A stretch of DNA of 64,000 nt from Varibaculum timonense_A (GCF_027694345.1 NZ_JAQEVU010000007.1:65103-129102), one strand, 5' to 3'; shown: positions 18,714 to 28,463, counted from the stretch's first letter. Notes: generated from the sequence alone by a model not told the origin. Translations and numbers: made by a program.

Positions 18714-18848
18714 GACGTGGGAATCCTTTTGTTGCATTCTTTGTCCAGCCCAGGCGAGCGACTGTCCTTTTACGTTCCCCAGTGGTTATCCACTTTTTTC
18801 GCCAGTCACGTTAAAACCAGTCTACCCTGCTGGCTTCGGTGGCGAAAG

Positions 18849-21044
18849 TTAGTCTTGGTCGGGAATTTCGATGGCTTGGGTGGAAGTGTCGTCAGCGCCG
18901 CGCCGCGGTTTGCCCGCACGCAAGCGACCTCGTTTGAAAATTGAACGTTTTATTGCTGGCCGCGTCAGTTCTGCTTCCGGGAGGCGCTGGGCAGAAGATT
19001 TGATTTTTTCCAATTCCTGGCGTTCTTTCGCAATAACTTCATCGGTTTTGCGCTCTGCCCAATCGGTGGCCAGGTCTTTTATTTCCTCGGTATCTACCGG
19101 CAGGGCTCCCCTAGAGCGCGCAAACTTTTCTTCCGGGCTCTGCCGCGGGGCAGCTGGCTTAGCCAACTGGTCAGCTTGCGATTTTTCGGTAGTTTCGAGG
19201 GCGTCCTCGCTGTCTTTACCGACAGCTTCAGTCTTTTTACCCGACTTGGCTTCGCTATCATTTCCTTCACCAGCGGGGACAGTTTCCGAATCTGTCATCG
19301 GAAGCTCTGACGGTGGCGCTACTTGTTCAGTTTCCGTCACCTCATTCGCAGCTGAGGGCACTTCCTGCGCCTCACTATCTCCGGTCGCCTGCGGCTTCGC
19401 GGAACTATCCTCTCCGCCTGTTTCCTGCGTATCGGCTTCCGCGTCCTCATCCGTAACCGCGCCCTCGGCGCTCAGAGGATTTCGGGAGTGCAGTTCTTTC
19501 GCTTTTTCCTTCGCTGCTGCTATCCCTTGGCGACTAACGCGCAAACTCGCCCTCCTCGCCCTAAAGAAATTATCTGCCAGGTAGGCACGAGCACGAGGGT
19601 GCAAAACCACTCCTACCAGTACTATCGGCAACCAAACTAGGATAAACCCCATAGCGGCAGTAGCCAGCGGTTGCGCCCCCCAAACCGACATTCTCCCCGT
19701 CCCTATAGACCCGGAAGCTAGGAAACAGAACCAAGCGGTGAGCACTGTAAAAGAAAGCGCCCCAACCAGGAAAGACGCTATATGAGAAAAGAAATCAACC
19801 CGCGCCATCGAGGTGTAAAGCCCATATCCAACTACGAGACTACCCGCTACGATTAGCGCCAACACCCAGTATCCGGGAGTTTGATTTGGCAGCGCCCCCA
19901 AAATAGGGACTGCCGGAATCGGTCCGGCTTTCACCTGAGTGAGAGAGCGGACAGTACCAGTCCCCTGCGCAAAACCCGGACCTAACACCCAGGTCAGCGC
20001 CCAAGTTTGCACAGTAGGCAGATACAGCAATTGCGCCAGCCAAATCAAAATCCCTGCCCCTAGGGAAACTCCGTAAAGGTCATAGATTTTATCAACCGCC
20101 GAAAAATGCGAAAACACTTGAGTGAGCACCAGAATCAAGGTGATGAAACCGAAGAACACAAACACTTTCCAGCCACTGCGAACTCCGGACACCACCCAAC
20201 CGGGAACCGTCCAAGTGCTACTGGCGCCGTCCCAGCTGCGCTCGTCCCGATCAATTCCCAGACGGCGGTTTTCTAAATCTTGGCTATATGCGTAATCGGG
20301 ATTGACAAGGCGCGCCCGCAAGGCTCGGCTTTGCGCATTCAAATAATCTAAACGGTATTTCAGACGCGATTTAAAGTTACGCAACGCAGGTTTAACTTCT
20401 TTAGGGCGCTGCTCTCGGTCAAAAAGATAAAAAGCATAGCCGACAACTATAAAACCATGAAGCAGTGCCCAAAAGAACAGTTCACCCAGGCTATAGGCTC
20501 CTCGCACCACCAAACCCACCAGGGTAGCTACCAGTGCTTGCGCGAAAGGATATACCCAGAGGATAGTTTTACTTTCGAGGACGAGACGGTGCGCGAGATG
20601 CGCCCCCAACCATAGGTACGCAATCCACAAACCGAGGGGTATAAGCGACATGGTTGCCGCTTTCCCTAGAGTGAAATGCAAGGGAGTAGCGAACCCTAAA
20701 GCCCAAATACTAGAACCCACCGCCAAGGAATCTGTCCAGACAATATCTACTATCCACGGATTTGAAGAGGTAGAAAAATAAACTCCCGCGCAGCAAGCCA
20801 AGATAATAATCCAAGGAAAAACGCAGGTGATGAGGGCAGCTGCCACCATACGGGTAATTCCCGGTTGAATCCTAACCGTGAAGGTGCGTCGAGTTTTTTG
20901 CGAGGTAGCAACACCCTTTTCCCCCGCCTCTGCCTTTAGCGGCCGTTTTGGATTCTTGGGCTTAATCGTGGAGGTACGGGTAGACCCTTTCCCCGCACCC
21001 GCAGGTTGCCGAAGAAATTTTTGAAAATTTAAACGCCGCACCAT
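18849..21044 (-). CDS. DUF6350 (cell division PerM-like) membrane protein
   Basis: This 731-residue protein has a basic N-terminus, about ten to twelve membrane helices (residues roughly 60-530) and a long charged, low-complexity cytoplasmic tail rich in Glu, Ala, Ser and Thr. Size, layout and the place between sucD and purH fit the actinobacterial DUF6350/PerM family linked to cell division and wall integrity in mycobacteria. I chose the Met at 21044 (MVRRLNFQKFL) over the extension to 21113. Ribosome signals are weak at both. Confidence 0.75.
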   Translation of the reverse strand: MVRRLNFQKFLRQPAGAGKGSTRTSTIKPKNPKRPLKAEAGEKGVATSQKTRRTFTVRIQPGITRMVAAALITCVFPWIIILACCAGVYFSTSSNPWIVDIVWTDSLAVGSSIWALGFATPLHFTLGKAATMSLIPLGLWIAYLWLGAHLAHRLVLESKTILWVYPFAQALVATLVGLVVRGAYSLGELFFWALLHGFIVVGYAFYLFDREQRPKEVKPALRNFKSRLKYRLDYLNAQSRALRARLVNPDYAYSQDLENRRLGIDRDERSWDGASSTWTVPGWVVSGVRSGWKVFVFFGFITLILVLTQVFSHFSAVDKIYDLYGVSLGAGILIWLAQLLYLPTVQTWALTWVLGPGFAQGTGTVRSLTQVKAGPIPAVPILGALPNQTPGYWVLALIVAGSLVVGYGLYTSMARVDFFSHIASFLVGALSFTVLTAWFCFLASGSIGTGRMSVWGAQPLATAAMGFILVWLPIVLVGVVLHPRARAYLADNFFRARRASLRVSRQGIAAAKEKAKELHSRNPLSAEGAVTDEDAEADTQETGGEDSSAKPQATGDSEAQEVPSAANEVTETEQVAPPSELPMTDSETVPAGEGNDSEAKSGKKTEAVGKDSEDALETTEKSQADQLAKPAAPRQSPEEKFARSRGALPVDTEEIKDLATDWAERKTDEVIAKERQELEKIKSSAQRLPEAELTRPAIKRSIFKRGRLRAGKPRRGADDTSTQAIEIPDQD

Positions 21045-21227
21045 CTCTACTATTGTCCACTTTTTCAAAGAAATACCGCTTAGGCACACCGCATATAGTA
21101 GCTGAGAATCCAAAATCGGTCAGGGAGATACCGCTAGGTCGCCCTCCCCCACAGAGTTTTTTTAGGTAGGAGAATCCGGCTATCGGATGCCCATATCTTA
21201 GCTAACCGGCAGATAGCAGGTTTGCTG

Positions 21228-22160
21228 CTAGTGGAGCGCGTTGAATGCTTCCCGCACCAACTGGGCAGTTTGAGAGGGAGTCTTGCCAACTTTGACGCCC
21301 TGAGCTTCCAGAGCTTCCTTCTTCGCCTGGGCAGTGCCTGCCGAACCGGACACGATAGCTCCTGCGTGCCCCATGGTTTTACCTTTAGGAGCAGTAAAGC
21401 CCGCTACATAAGCGATTACCGGCTTGGTGACATTAGCGGCGATATAGTCGGCGGCGCGTTCTTCCGCGTCCCCTCCGATTTCACCAATCATTACGATTAC
21501 CTTGGTGTCGGGGTCATTTTCAAACGCCTTTAGCGCGTCAATATGGGTAGTACCAACCACTGGATCACCGCCGATCCCCATACAGGTGGTGAAGCCAATA
21601 TCGCGCAGCTCAAACATCATTTGATAGGTCAAAGTACCGGACTTGGATACCAATCCGATAGGGCCGGAGCCAGTGATATCGGCCGGGGTAATGCCCACAT
21701 TGGACTGTCCCGGCGTAATAATGCCCGGACAGTTCGGACCGATAATCCGGCATCCCTTCTCCAGGGCGGCATTTACGAACTCGGTGGAATCCTGTACCGG
21801 AATCCCCTCGGTAATCACCACGATCAGCGGCATCCCGGCCTCTACGGCTTCTAGTACCGCGCCTTTAGCGAAACGCGGGGGAACGAACACTACCGAAACA
21901 TTCGCGCCCTCTTTTTCGATGGCTTCTTTCACGGTGCCAAATACGGGCACCGAAACTGTTCCGGCTTTTACGCCCCGTTTTTTGGCGACCTCACCCAGGG
22001 GAACAATATCGAAATCAACCGTTTGCCCTGCTTTCTTGGGGTTAGTTCCCCCTACCACATTAGTTCCAGCTCCTAGCATCAGCCGGGTGTGTTTACGCCC
22101 CTCCGAACCGGTCATACCCTGTACGACAACCCGGGCTGCGGAATCAAGAAATACTGACAT
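21228..22160 (-). CDS. sucD: Succinyl-CoA synthetase alpha subunit
   Basis: The alpha subunit (310 residues) of the TCA-cycle enzyme that interconverts succinyl-CoA and succinate with ADP or GDP phosphorylation. The N-terminal CoA-binding fold shows VVVQGMTGSEGRKHT and GGTNPKKAGQ. The phospho-histidine loop is GHAGAIVSGSAGTAQAK. IGPNCPGIITPGQ marks the ligase fold. It follows sucC by 30 bases. Confidence 0.97.
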   Translation of the reverse strand: MSVFLDSAARVVVQGMTGSEGRKHTRLMLGAGTNVVGGTNPKKAGQTVDFDIVPLGEVAKKRGVKAGTVSVPVFGTVKEAIEKEGANVSVVFVPPRFAKGAVLEAVEAGMPLIVVITEGIPVQDSTEFVNAALEKGCRIIGPNCPGIITPGQSNVGITPADITGSGPIGLVSKSGTLTYQMMFELRDIGFTTCMGIGGDPVVGTTHIDALKAFENDPDTKVIVMIGEIGGDAEERAADYIAANVTKPVIAYVAGFTAPKGKTMGHAGAIVSGSAGTAQAKKEALEAQGVKVGKTPSQTAQLVREAFNALH

Positions 22161-22190
22161 ATTTGCTTCTCCTTATGCTTTTACCGATTC

Positions 22191-23357
22191 TTAACAGCCA
22201 GCAGCGAGTTTAGCTGCCTGGGCGGCGCCAGCATCCATAGTTTCCACCATGGTCACCTGCTCTAGGTTCGCTTCCTCTAAAATCTTGCGACCGGCCTCTA
22301 CTGAGTTGCCGTCTAAGCGCACCACCAGTGGCTTAGTGGCTTTATCGCCCAAGATTTCGATTGCTTTCACAATCCCGGTAGCCACCTGGTCACAGGCAGT
22401 TATCCCGCCGAATACATTTACAAATACCGACTTGACCTGAGGGTCGCTGAGAATCACGTCCAGTCCATCAGCCATTACCTGCGCGGAGGCTCCGCCCCCA
22501 ATATCCAGGAAGTTTGCTGGTTTCACCCCGTATTCTTCACCGGCATAGGCCACTACGTCCAGGGTGGACATCACCAGACCAGCGCCATTACCGATGATTC
22601 CCACTTGCCCATCTAGGTGGACATAGTTCAAGCCTTTTTCTTTAGCCTGGGCTTCCAAAGGATTTTCTGTGCGTTTATCTAGCAGTTCTTCATGAGCGGG
22701 ATGACGGAAATGGGCATTATCGTCCAGGTTCACTTTTCCATCTAAAGCGATTATTTCGCCCTCTACCGTAGAGACCAGGGGGTTTACTTCTACTAGAGTA
22801 GCGTCCTCGCCCTGATATACGTTCCAGAGCCCTTTAAGCACCGCGGTGGCTTTAGAGATGAGTTCCTCGTCCTCGAAACCGGCTTCTTTGAGGATACTGC
22901 GCGCTACCGTCTCGTCGATTCCGGTGGCTGACAGAGGTACTTTCGCTAAAGCATCCGGACGTTCCTTGGCTAACTGCTCGATCTCCATCCCTCCCTCTTT
23001 GGAGCACATGGCCAGGTGGCGGCGGTTAGAGCGGTCAAGCAGAATCGAGAAATAATATTCGCAGGCAATATCGGCGCCAGCTGCGATTAGTACCTGACGC
23101 ACAGTGTGACCTTTAATGTTCATCCCCAAGATTTTTTCGGCTTTTTCACGCGCCTCCTGAGGAGTGCGAGCAAGTTTAACCCCGCCAGCCTTTCCACGAC
23201 CACCCGTCTTTACCTGCGCTTTTACCACCATTAGGGGGTGAGCGAGTTTTTCGGCAGCTTTTTGAGCTTCTTCGGGGGTTTCGACCACGATTCCAGGTAG
23301 TACGGGAACCCCGTATGCTTCGAAAAGATTGCGAGCCTGATATTCATAAAGATCCAC
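22191..23357 (-). CDS. sucC: Succinyl-CoA synthetase beta subunit
   Basis: The ADP-forming beta subunit with an ATP-grasp domain (VKAQVKTGGRGKAGGVK, VEVNPLVS, DGKVNLDDN) and the C-terminal ligase domain (NFLDIGGGASAQ, NVFGGITACDQVA). I prefer the GTG at 23357 (388 residues) because GAGAGG lies eight bases upstream, whereas the ATG at 23363 is only two bases from that box. The family N-terminus also begins at (M)DLYEYQA. Confidence 0.96.
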   Translation of the reverse strand: MDLYEYQARNLFEAYGVPVLPGIVVETPEEAQKAAEKLAHPLMVVKAQVKTGGRGKAGGVKLARTPQEAREKAEKILGMNIKGHTVRQVLIAAGADIACEYYFSILLDRSNRRHLAMCSKEGGMEIEQLAKERPDALAKVPLSATGIDETVARSILKEAGFEDEELISKATAVLKGLWNVYQGEDATLVEVNPLVSTVEGEIIALDGKVNLDDNAHFRHPAHEELLDKRTENPLEAQAKEKGLNYVHLDGQVGIIGNGAGLVMSTLDVVAYAGEEYGVKPANFLDIGGGASAQVMADGLDVILSDPQVKSVFVNVFGGITACDQVATGIVKAIEILGDKATKPLVVRLDGNSVEAGRKILEEANLEQVTMVETMDAGAAQAAKLAAGC

Positions 23358-23621
23358 TTGCATGTCCTCTCATCAAGTACCTCGACATCAAGATATAGGA
23401 CTATAGTACCAAAGAGTTCGATAGCTTTTGCTGGGATAGGCGACTCCAGATTTAAGAGTTAATAGCATCAACCGTTTAAATTAGGGGAACTAGAAGAACC
23501 CCCAAGGTTTCCTACCGAGACTACAGGGTCAAAACCTTCAAGTTAGTCAGCTCAGGGATTTTGGGAACCGTGGTCATAGAGACACCCCACCAAGGCCCAC
23601 CTCTCAGACAATCCGGCGAGA

Positions 23622-23885
23622 TTATTGCCGTAAATATTGTCGAGTTGTTTCTGACAAAAGTAAAGGATAATCACCGGTCTTTACATAGTCGTCCTGTAGG
23701 GCGACTAGCTGTTCGCAAAGGATTTCCGGTAGTTCAATTTGTTTCTCAAAAGCGAGTGAAACAATAAAATCCAGATCCTCACCCTCACCGTATTCATAAT
23801 CTTCTATCAATTGTTGCACTGCGGGATTAGCGGTTTTTTCGAGGTGACGCCGCAGCTTTTTATATAGCCCTAGGTAGGTTGGCAC
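23622..23885 (-). CDS. Small acidic hypothetical protein
   Basis: This is an 87-residue protein of unknown function, predicted helical and acidic in the middle (LIEDYEYGEGEDLDFIVSLA). It has no signal peptide or membrane helix. The GTG start at 23885 has AGGA eight bases upstream. It sits between sucC and the CRISPR array on the same strand as the next small gene. I do not recognise a family. Confidence 0.5.
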   Translation of the reverse strand: MPTYLGLYKKLRRHLEKTANPAVQQLIEDYEYGEGEDLDFIVSLAFEKQIELPEILCEQLVALQDDYVKTGDYPLLLSETTRQYLRQ

Positions 23886-24004
23886 GAAATAATCCTATCT
23901 TTAGCAATGCTTATATTTATCGCTTCCCGATAAAGATGTGCATCTGTCTAAAGAGAAAACTTTCCGGTGCTAGGAGTAAATTCTTTAACCGCGAGGACTA
24001 TCGA

Positions 24005-24226
24005 TTAATCGTATTCCGGGAGACTATCTAACGCCGCCTTCCAGTCAGCGATTTTTTGGGGCACTCCTGGCTCATCTCCAAGAAACAGGTCAGTAAAGAA
24101 CAGGATGGAATCGACGAAACCAGCCCCATCGCACTTTTCGTGACTGTCCAGAAGGGCTATTTGCTTAGGGGTAGCACGAGCTTCGAAGAAAGCACGCGAA
24201 GTAGCGTAGAACTCATCGTAGGTCAT
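24005..24226 (-). CDS. Small hypothetical protein next to the CRISPR array
   Basis: This is a 73-residue acidic protein from the ATG at 24226 (MTYDEFYATSRAFFEARATP). A longer frame to 24322 adds a Cys-rich stretch (CTCGDG, CSYKCYAERYCDACQLFCG) that would overlap the last CRISPR repeat. Coding inside that repeat is unlikely, but the dense cysteines between 24227 and 24296 could be a real zinc-binding N-terminus starting elsewhere. The function is unknown. Confidence 0.4.
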   Translation of the reverse strand: MTYDEFYATSRAFFEARATPKQIALLDSHEKCDGAGFVDSILFFTDLFLGDEPGVPQKIADWKAALDSLPEYD

Positions 24227-24296
24227 AATAAATCCACAAAAAAGCTGGCAAGCGTCACAGTACCGCTCAGCATAACATTTATAACTGCAGACTAAA

Positions 24297-25545
24297 GAAC
24301 CATCCCCGCAGGTGCAGGGCATTTCGTCGGTTTACGATTTTCTGCACGGCTGCGTAGGGATCATCCCCGCAGGTGCGGGGCATTTCTAGCCACGACCTAG
24401 ACACAGAAATTGCCACTGGGATCATCCCCGCAGGTGCGGGGCATTTCTCCTTTAGGTGTTGTGTAGGACTTTTACTTTGGGATCATCCCCGCAGGTGCGG
24501 GGCATTTAGCAGGTTTACGTCTGCGGTTAGGGTGTCGTAGGGATCATCCCCGCAGGTGCGGGGCATTTCGGAGTATCAAGCCCCTGCACAACAGCCTTGC
24601 CGGATCATCCCCGCAGGTGCGGGGCATTTTTCTACCGTTGCGTTTACCATTTTTATTGCTCCGGATCATCCCCGCAGGTGCGGGGCATTTGCGTGGCATT
24701 AGCGCACACTCCTAAAACACTTGGGATCATCCCCGCAGATGCGGGGCATTTCCGATTTGGCATAGACCCATGTATCCTAGCGAGGGATCATCCCCGCAGG
24801 TGCGGGGCATTTTGGTTGTCCACGGGGTTTTCTACTTCGTAAGTGGGATCATCCCCGCAGGTGCGGGGCATTTCTAGATTCCCTCCACGTCATGGATAAA
24901 TCCCCGGGATCATCCCCGCAGGTGCGGGGCATTTACGGCGGGGTTATAGCTGAAATGCAGCGTCTTAGGATCATCCCCGCAGGTGCGGGGCATTTAGGGG
25001 CAGCAAAAGGCGCGATAACAAGTATCGGGGATCATCCCCGCAGGTGCGGGGCATTTATTACGTATTTGCCCGGCGGTCGCGGTTATTTCGGATCATCCCC
25101 GCAGGTGCGGGGCATTTTATTTGCTCACCGCGTTTGATGGCGTAATCAACGGATCATCCCCGCAGGTGCGGGGCATTTCGGCAGCGTGAGCTTTAGGGGT
25201 TTCACTAGTGGGGATCATCCCCGCAGGTGCGGGGCATTTAGACGCCCGCATTTTGTCTTTCGATGTCTCTTAGGATCATCCCCGCAGGTGCGGGGCATTT
25301 GCGGTGTTAGATAGAACTGACCTGGGTAACCTGGGATCATCCCCGCAGGTGCGGGGCATTTTTTCGCGGGATTTTTCCCAGGTTTTTTACCCTGGGATCA
25401 TCCCCGCAGGTGCGGGGCATTTCAACACGAGGGCGGGCAGTTCGGCGAATGGAATAGGATCATCCCCGCAGGTGCGGGGCATTTAGCTAACCCTCACCGC
25501 GCCCCAATATGCGCCCGGGATCATCCCCGCAGGTGCGGGGCATTT
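24297..25545 (-). CRISPR. Type I-E CRISPR array, 21 repeats and 20 spacers
   Basis: The repeats are 28 bases with the palindromic core CCCCGCAGGTGCGGGG, flanked on the plus strand by GGATCAT and CATTT. They start at 24297, 24358 and then every 61 bases to 25518. Spacers are 33 bases, except the one at 25423-25456, which is 34. The repeat at 24297 has three differences and that at 24724 has one; the rest are identical. Degeneration at the left end marks the trailer, so the leader and transcription start lie at the right and RNA is made from the minus strand, where repeats read ...CCTGCGGGGATGATCC, typical of actinobacterial type I-E. All spacers differ on reading. Confidence 0.97.
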
Positions 25546-25617
25546 ACTCGTTGAGCTGGAATATCGATCCAAAATATCCGTCTCTAACGCAATCCTATAG
25601 GTAGCTACCTCAGATTT
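25546..25617 (-). promoter_or_regulatory. Probable CRISPR leader
   Basis: This is a 72-base stretch between the newest-end repeat and the cas2 stop. It is more AT-rich than its surroundings and contains ATCGATCCAAAATATCC and a CTATAGGTAGCTACC segment. By position it should contain the array promoter and the integration-proximal leader motifs. It is short, so the leader may extend into the cas2 3' end. No IHF-type site could be assigned. Confidence 0.5.
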
Positions 25618-26022
25618 TTAGAATTTACGTTTACGCATTTTTCTACGCCTGGCAGCTATCGACCACCCATAGCCTTTAATATCACTAGTTTTCCCTTGCG
25701 GACATCCCGGTTCTCGTCTCTGCCTATCCCCCGCTGAACTATCACTTTTGATTCGCTCGGGTTGTTGCAACAATGTCATCCCTTCGAGTTCGATTGGATT
25801 CCATTTATGTCCAGCCGAGCGCACAGCATAACCTTGCTCATCGTTAGTGCTATATATCAGCAGAGCCTTACCCTGTTTCCGCTCCGCAACCACTAAATCC
25901 CACAGGTTCTCCCTCACCCGGGCAGACAATCTCCCCACGAATACTCCCGGCGAGGCCTCTAACAGCCAGCGAGTTATGTATCCGCGCAGCCCCGGAGGGC
26001 AGGCCGTCAAGACTAAAACCAT
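25618..26022 (-). CDS. cas2: CRISPR-associated Cas2, type I-E
   Basis: Cas2e, the small partner of Cas1 in the spacer-integration complex. MVLVLTACPPGLRGYITRW begins the ferredoxin-like fold and PGVFVGRLSARVRENLWDLV is the family signature. It is 134 residues, longer than many Cas2e proteins because of a basic C-terminal tail ending RRRKMRKRKF. The ATG at 26022 overlaps the cas1 TGA (TGATG). Without intact Cas1 it cannot support adaptation by itself. Confidence 0.92.
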   Translation of the reverse strand: MVLVLTACPPGLRGYITRWLLEASPGVFVGRLSARVRENLWDLVVAERKQGKALLIYSTNDEQGYAVRSAGHKWNPIELEGMTLLQQPERIKSDSSAGDRQRREPGCPQGKTSDIKGYGWSIAARRRKMRKRKF

Positions 26023-26979
26023 CAAAACGGAGCCTCCCCTGCCTCTGCCGCATAGTTAGAGCCGCCCCCAACATTTCCTTGATAGTAATCCCACAACCGA
26101 TTGCGGTTCTCCCGAACTTCTACCGAAGCATCTCGCTGGCCGGTAAGCAAAAAGATAATATCTTGCGTGCACCGTTTCAGCAGTCCCTTTTGGAATACCT
26201 GGTCACGCAGTTTAATCCGCATTCTGGTGGCAACATCTTGCTCTCCCTCAGAAACAATCTGGAATGCCAGTGGAATCACGAATTCAGCCTTATATAGGTC
26301 AGCAATATCAAACACAAAGGAGCGCGAATGCCCAGTGTGCACTATGCCGAGTCCCGGCGAACAACCTAGAGCACAAATAGCCGCATGGGCAATCCCATAC
26401 AAAGTCGCGTTTACCAGCAGACAACGCCTGGTTAACCGTATCTCCTGCCGAGAAATCTTGGGAATCAAAAACTCTACCTGCCCAAGGAACCCTATATTCA
26501 TCCGCCCAGCGCCGATACGCCTTTTTCATGCGGTGCCCTTCCCGCCCCCGCAGCTGCCGCATGGAGAGCCCCTCCACGTCCTCATCACCAAAACGCATTT
26601 GATACATCGCCCTGGCTACTTTGATTCTTTCATTTTGCGAGGACGAGCAACGCGCTTGCAGCTGCAACAAAGCATTCGAGTCAGCCAAACTACGTCCACT
26701 GGCATAGAAGCGCACCCCGTTTTCACCAACCCAAACCACGCTCACCCCACATTCACCTAAAAGGCTCATTGCCTGGTGAGAAATCGTAGATCCCGGTCCC
26801 AGCAGCAGCGATGAAATCGTCGCCGCCGGGACATGCATCGTTCCCTGCTCATCTCGCAGGGTCAAGGCATTTTCTGCACGATGCACTATGCAGCGTTCCG
26901 CATAGAGGAATGACCAGCGGTCTTCCACCCGCGGCAGTGATTGCCGCGGGACGGGCTTATTTGCGAGACCACCGCTCAT
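26022..26979 (-). pseudogene. cas1: CRISPR-associated Cas1, type I-E, broken by a one-base frameshift
   Basis: Cas1e is the integrase that adds spacers. The 5' part is open from 26979 through DFSAGDTVNQALSAG, then reads into unrelated sequence. The rest of the family sequence (NATLYGIAHAAICALG, VHTGHSRSFVFDIADLYK) continues in another frame to a TGA at 26022. The break lies at the TTT (AAA on the coding strand) at 26410-26412; removing one A restores SAGNATLYG and a 318-residue protein. No other damage is seen, so this is a recent mutation, a sequencing error or, less likely, a recoding site. Confidence 0.9.
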
Positions 26980-26986
26980 TGCTAAA

Positions 26987-27694
26987 CTACCTAGGAGCTA
27001 AGGTTAGCAGCCCGCATCCGTACGCCTTCGCTGCTCCTAAGCCATTTAGCATGGCGCTGCGCAGCAGTTCAGGATTTTTTACAGTCAGAATTCCTTCGAA
27101 TGCTACCCGGTTCAAGGTAACTAAAGATCCCGGTCTCCCCGATTTTCCTCGCTGAAAACGAATGCGCTCTTTTTCCACGATTGCCACCGCCAAATCAGTT
27201 GCGCCACCAGTGGGCGGATTGACAGATACCCGGGGAATCTCAAACCCCCAGCCCTCTGCTCTAGACGCCAACCAATTAATACGGTCTTCATCTCTAACAA
27301 TCGGAATCCGCTTAGATCGTTTAGTACCTTCAGCTTTCACCGCTCGAGTGGGAGTCGCCACTAACCTAAAGTTCCAGCTGCTTCCCTCCGCGAGTTGCTC
27401 TAAGAAATGCTGATAGCTTTTTACTCCGAACGAGGACGCTATTTCTGGCCACCCTGCCTCCTCGGCAAGTTGGGTTAAATCCGGACGCACCGGAGACTGT
27501 ATATAGAGGTAATAACCCTTTTGATATCTATCCAGCCGCCAGAGAATCCGCGGAGGTTCCCCTCCCTCCCATTGGGAATCATGAAAACAGTTTTGCAAGA
27601 TAGCTGCGTGCATCCGCTCCATAGAGGCGAGTAACCTGGTGGCTCCACGTCTCCGGGGGTTTAAAGCGCACCGTGAAAGATAAATTTCGCTCAC
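26987..27694 (-). CDS. cas6e: crRNA endoribonuclease Cas6e
   Basis: Cas6e (CasE) cuts pre-crRNA in each repeat and stays on the crRNA in Cascade. I start at the GTG at 27694 (SEIYLSRCALNPRRR..., 235 residues) with GGAGG six bases upstream; it overlaps the cas5 TGA as GTGA. The C-terminal glycine-rich motif LNGLGAAKAYGCGLLTL is the family signature, and H36 near the N-terminus (ERMHAAIL) is a candidate catalytic histidine. Ribonuclease activity could still process the array even though the effector is gone. Confidence 0.92.
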   Translation of the reverse strand: MSEIYLSRCALNPRRRGATRLLASMERMHAAILQNCFHDSQWEGGEPPRILWRLDRYQKGYYLYIQSPVRPDLTQLAEEAGWPEIASSFGVKSYQHFLEQLAEGSSWNFRLVATPTRAVKAEGTKRSKRIPIVRDEDRINWLASRAEGWGFEIPRVSVNPPTGGATDLAVAIVEKERIRFQRGKSGRPGSLVTLNRVAFEGILTVKNPELLRSAMLNGLGAAKAYGCGLLTLAPR

Positions 27695-28461
27695 CACATA
27701 CCTCCCGGATTGTGGGTGGTTAGGAAGGACGGCTCGGTTTCGGCAGCTGCTATATCGGTAGCTACCTCGCATTTCCACCTGACTACGTCACGCCATTCGT
27801 ATTGGCGATGGTGGGAATCGAAACTGAGCGGAACATCGTGCACTTGGTCAAAAATGCAGTCTTCACGTCTGTCTTCCGGTAGTAAATCCAGATCTGCAAC
27901 CACCTCTAAACTTACTTTTCCATTTTCGAGGTCGAGGGGTGAAGAGGACGACCAGGCAGTTTTCCGCGATATTTTCTTTTGATACCACGGGGCTGCCTGC
28001 CAAGGGTAGTTGGCAAGTTCATCTATCAGATTTCCCTCTGACAGTTTTGGACGGATAGGAGTCATTGGCGGGAACGCCCTTCGCCCTAAATACAGCGGAA
28101 ACTTTGGTTTAACCAAGGCTTCGTTAAGGGCTTCGATCAGGGAGGTTTCCCCACTGAGCCCGACAACAAATACCGCGTCTGACAGGTAATATCGGTCAGA
28201 AAGAGGATATGCAGTCTCACCATCAAAGGAATGGGTGGTATGAAAATCTCGTTCCCGAGTTCCGGGTTGATCGATGCGAACTGCCAATTTCAGGTCAACT
28301 AAGTCCTCGACAGGATCCACCCGCCGGCGTCCCTGTGCTGCCGCTAGCAGACCGATTATTCCGCTTTTGGAGGGCTCTGAGGACGTCCTGCGCTTAGTAA
28401 ATCGAGACGAAGTCCCCCATGACTGCATTGGACCTTTGAGGGTCAAAAGCATATTCTTCAT
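27691..28461 (-). CDS. cas5e: Cascade subunit Cas5e
   Basis: Cas5e (CasD, 256 residues) binds the 5' handle of the crRNA in Cascade. The N-terminal LLTLKGPMQSWG, then RRTSSEPSKSGIIGLLAAA and LGRRAFPP are family landmarks. It appears intact. Upstream, the cas7 remnant stops two bases before its ATG. With Cse1, Cse2 and most of Cas7 missing, it has no complex to join unless another locus supplies them. Confidence 0.92.
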   Translation of the reverse strand: MKNMLLTLKGPMQSWGTSSRFTKRRTSSEPSKSGIIGLLAAAQGRRRVDPVEDLVDLKLAVRIDQPGTRERDFHTTHSFDGETAYPLSDRYYLSDAVFVVGLSGETSLIEALNEALVKPKFPLYLGRRAFPPMTPIRPKLSEGNLIDELANYPWQAAPWYQKKISRKTAWSSSSPLDLENGKVSLEVVADLDLLPEDRREDCIFDQVHDVPLSFDSHHRQYEWRDVVRWKCEVATDIAAAETEPSFLTTHNPGGMW

Positions 28462-28463
28462 GA

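Noticed and set aside
18871..19584. A 237-codon plus-strand frame
   Set aside because: It is the reverse reading of the low-complexity Glu/Ala/Ser tail of the DUF6350 protein; its Ser/Ala/Arg-rich product and lack of a start signal mark it as a shadow.
24227..24322. Cys-rich N-terminal extension of the small gene beside the array
   Set aside because: Its first codons would be inside the terminal CRISPR repeat; the shorter start is preferred, though the cysteine pattern is striking.
24597..25486. Several short plus-strand frames with repeated GSSPQVRGI-type peptides
   Set aside because: They are translations of the CRISPR repeats and not proteins.
26101..26760. A 219-codon plus-strand frame across cas1
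   Set aside because: It overlaps the cas1 coding sequence on the other strand and has out-of-frame composition; Cas1 motifs on the minus strand explain the region.
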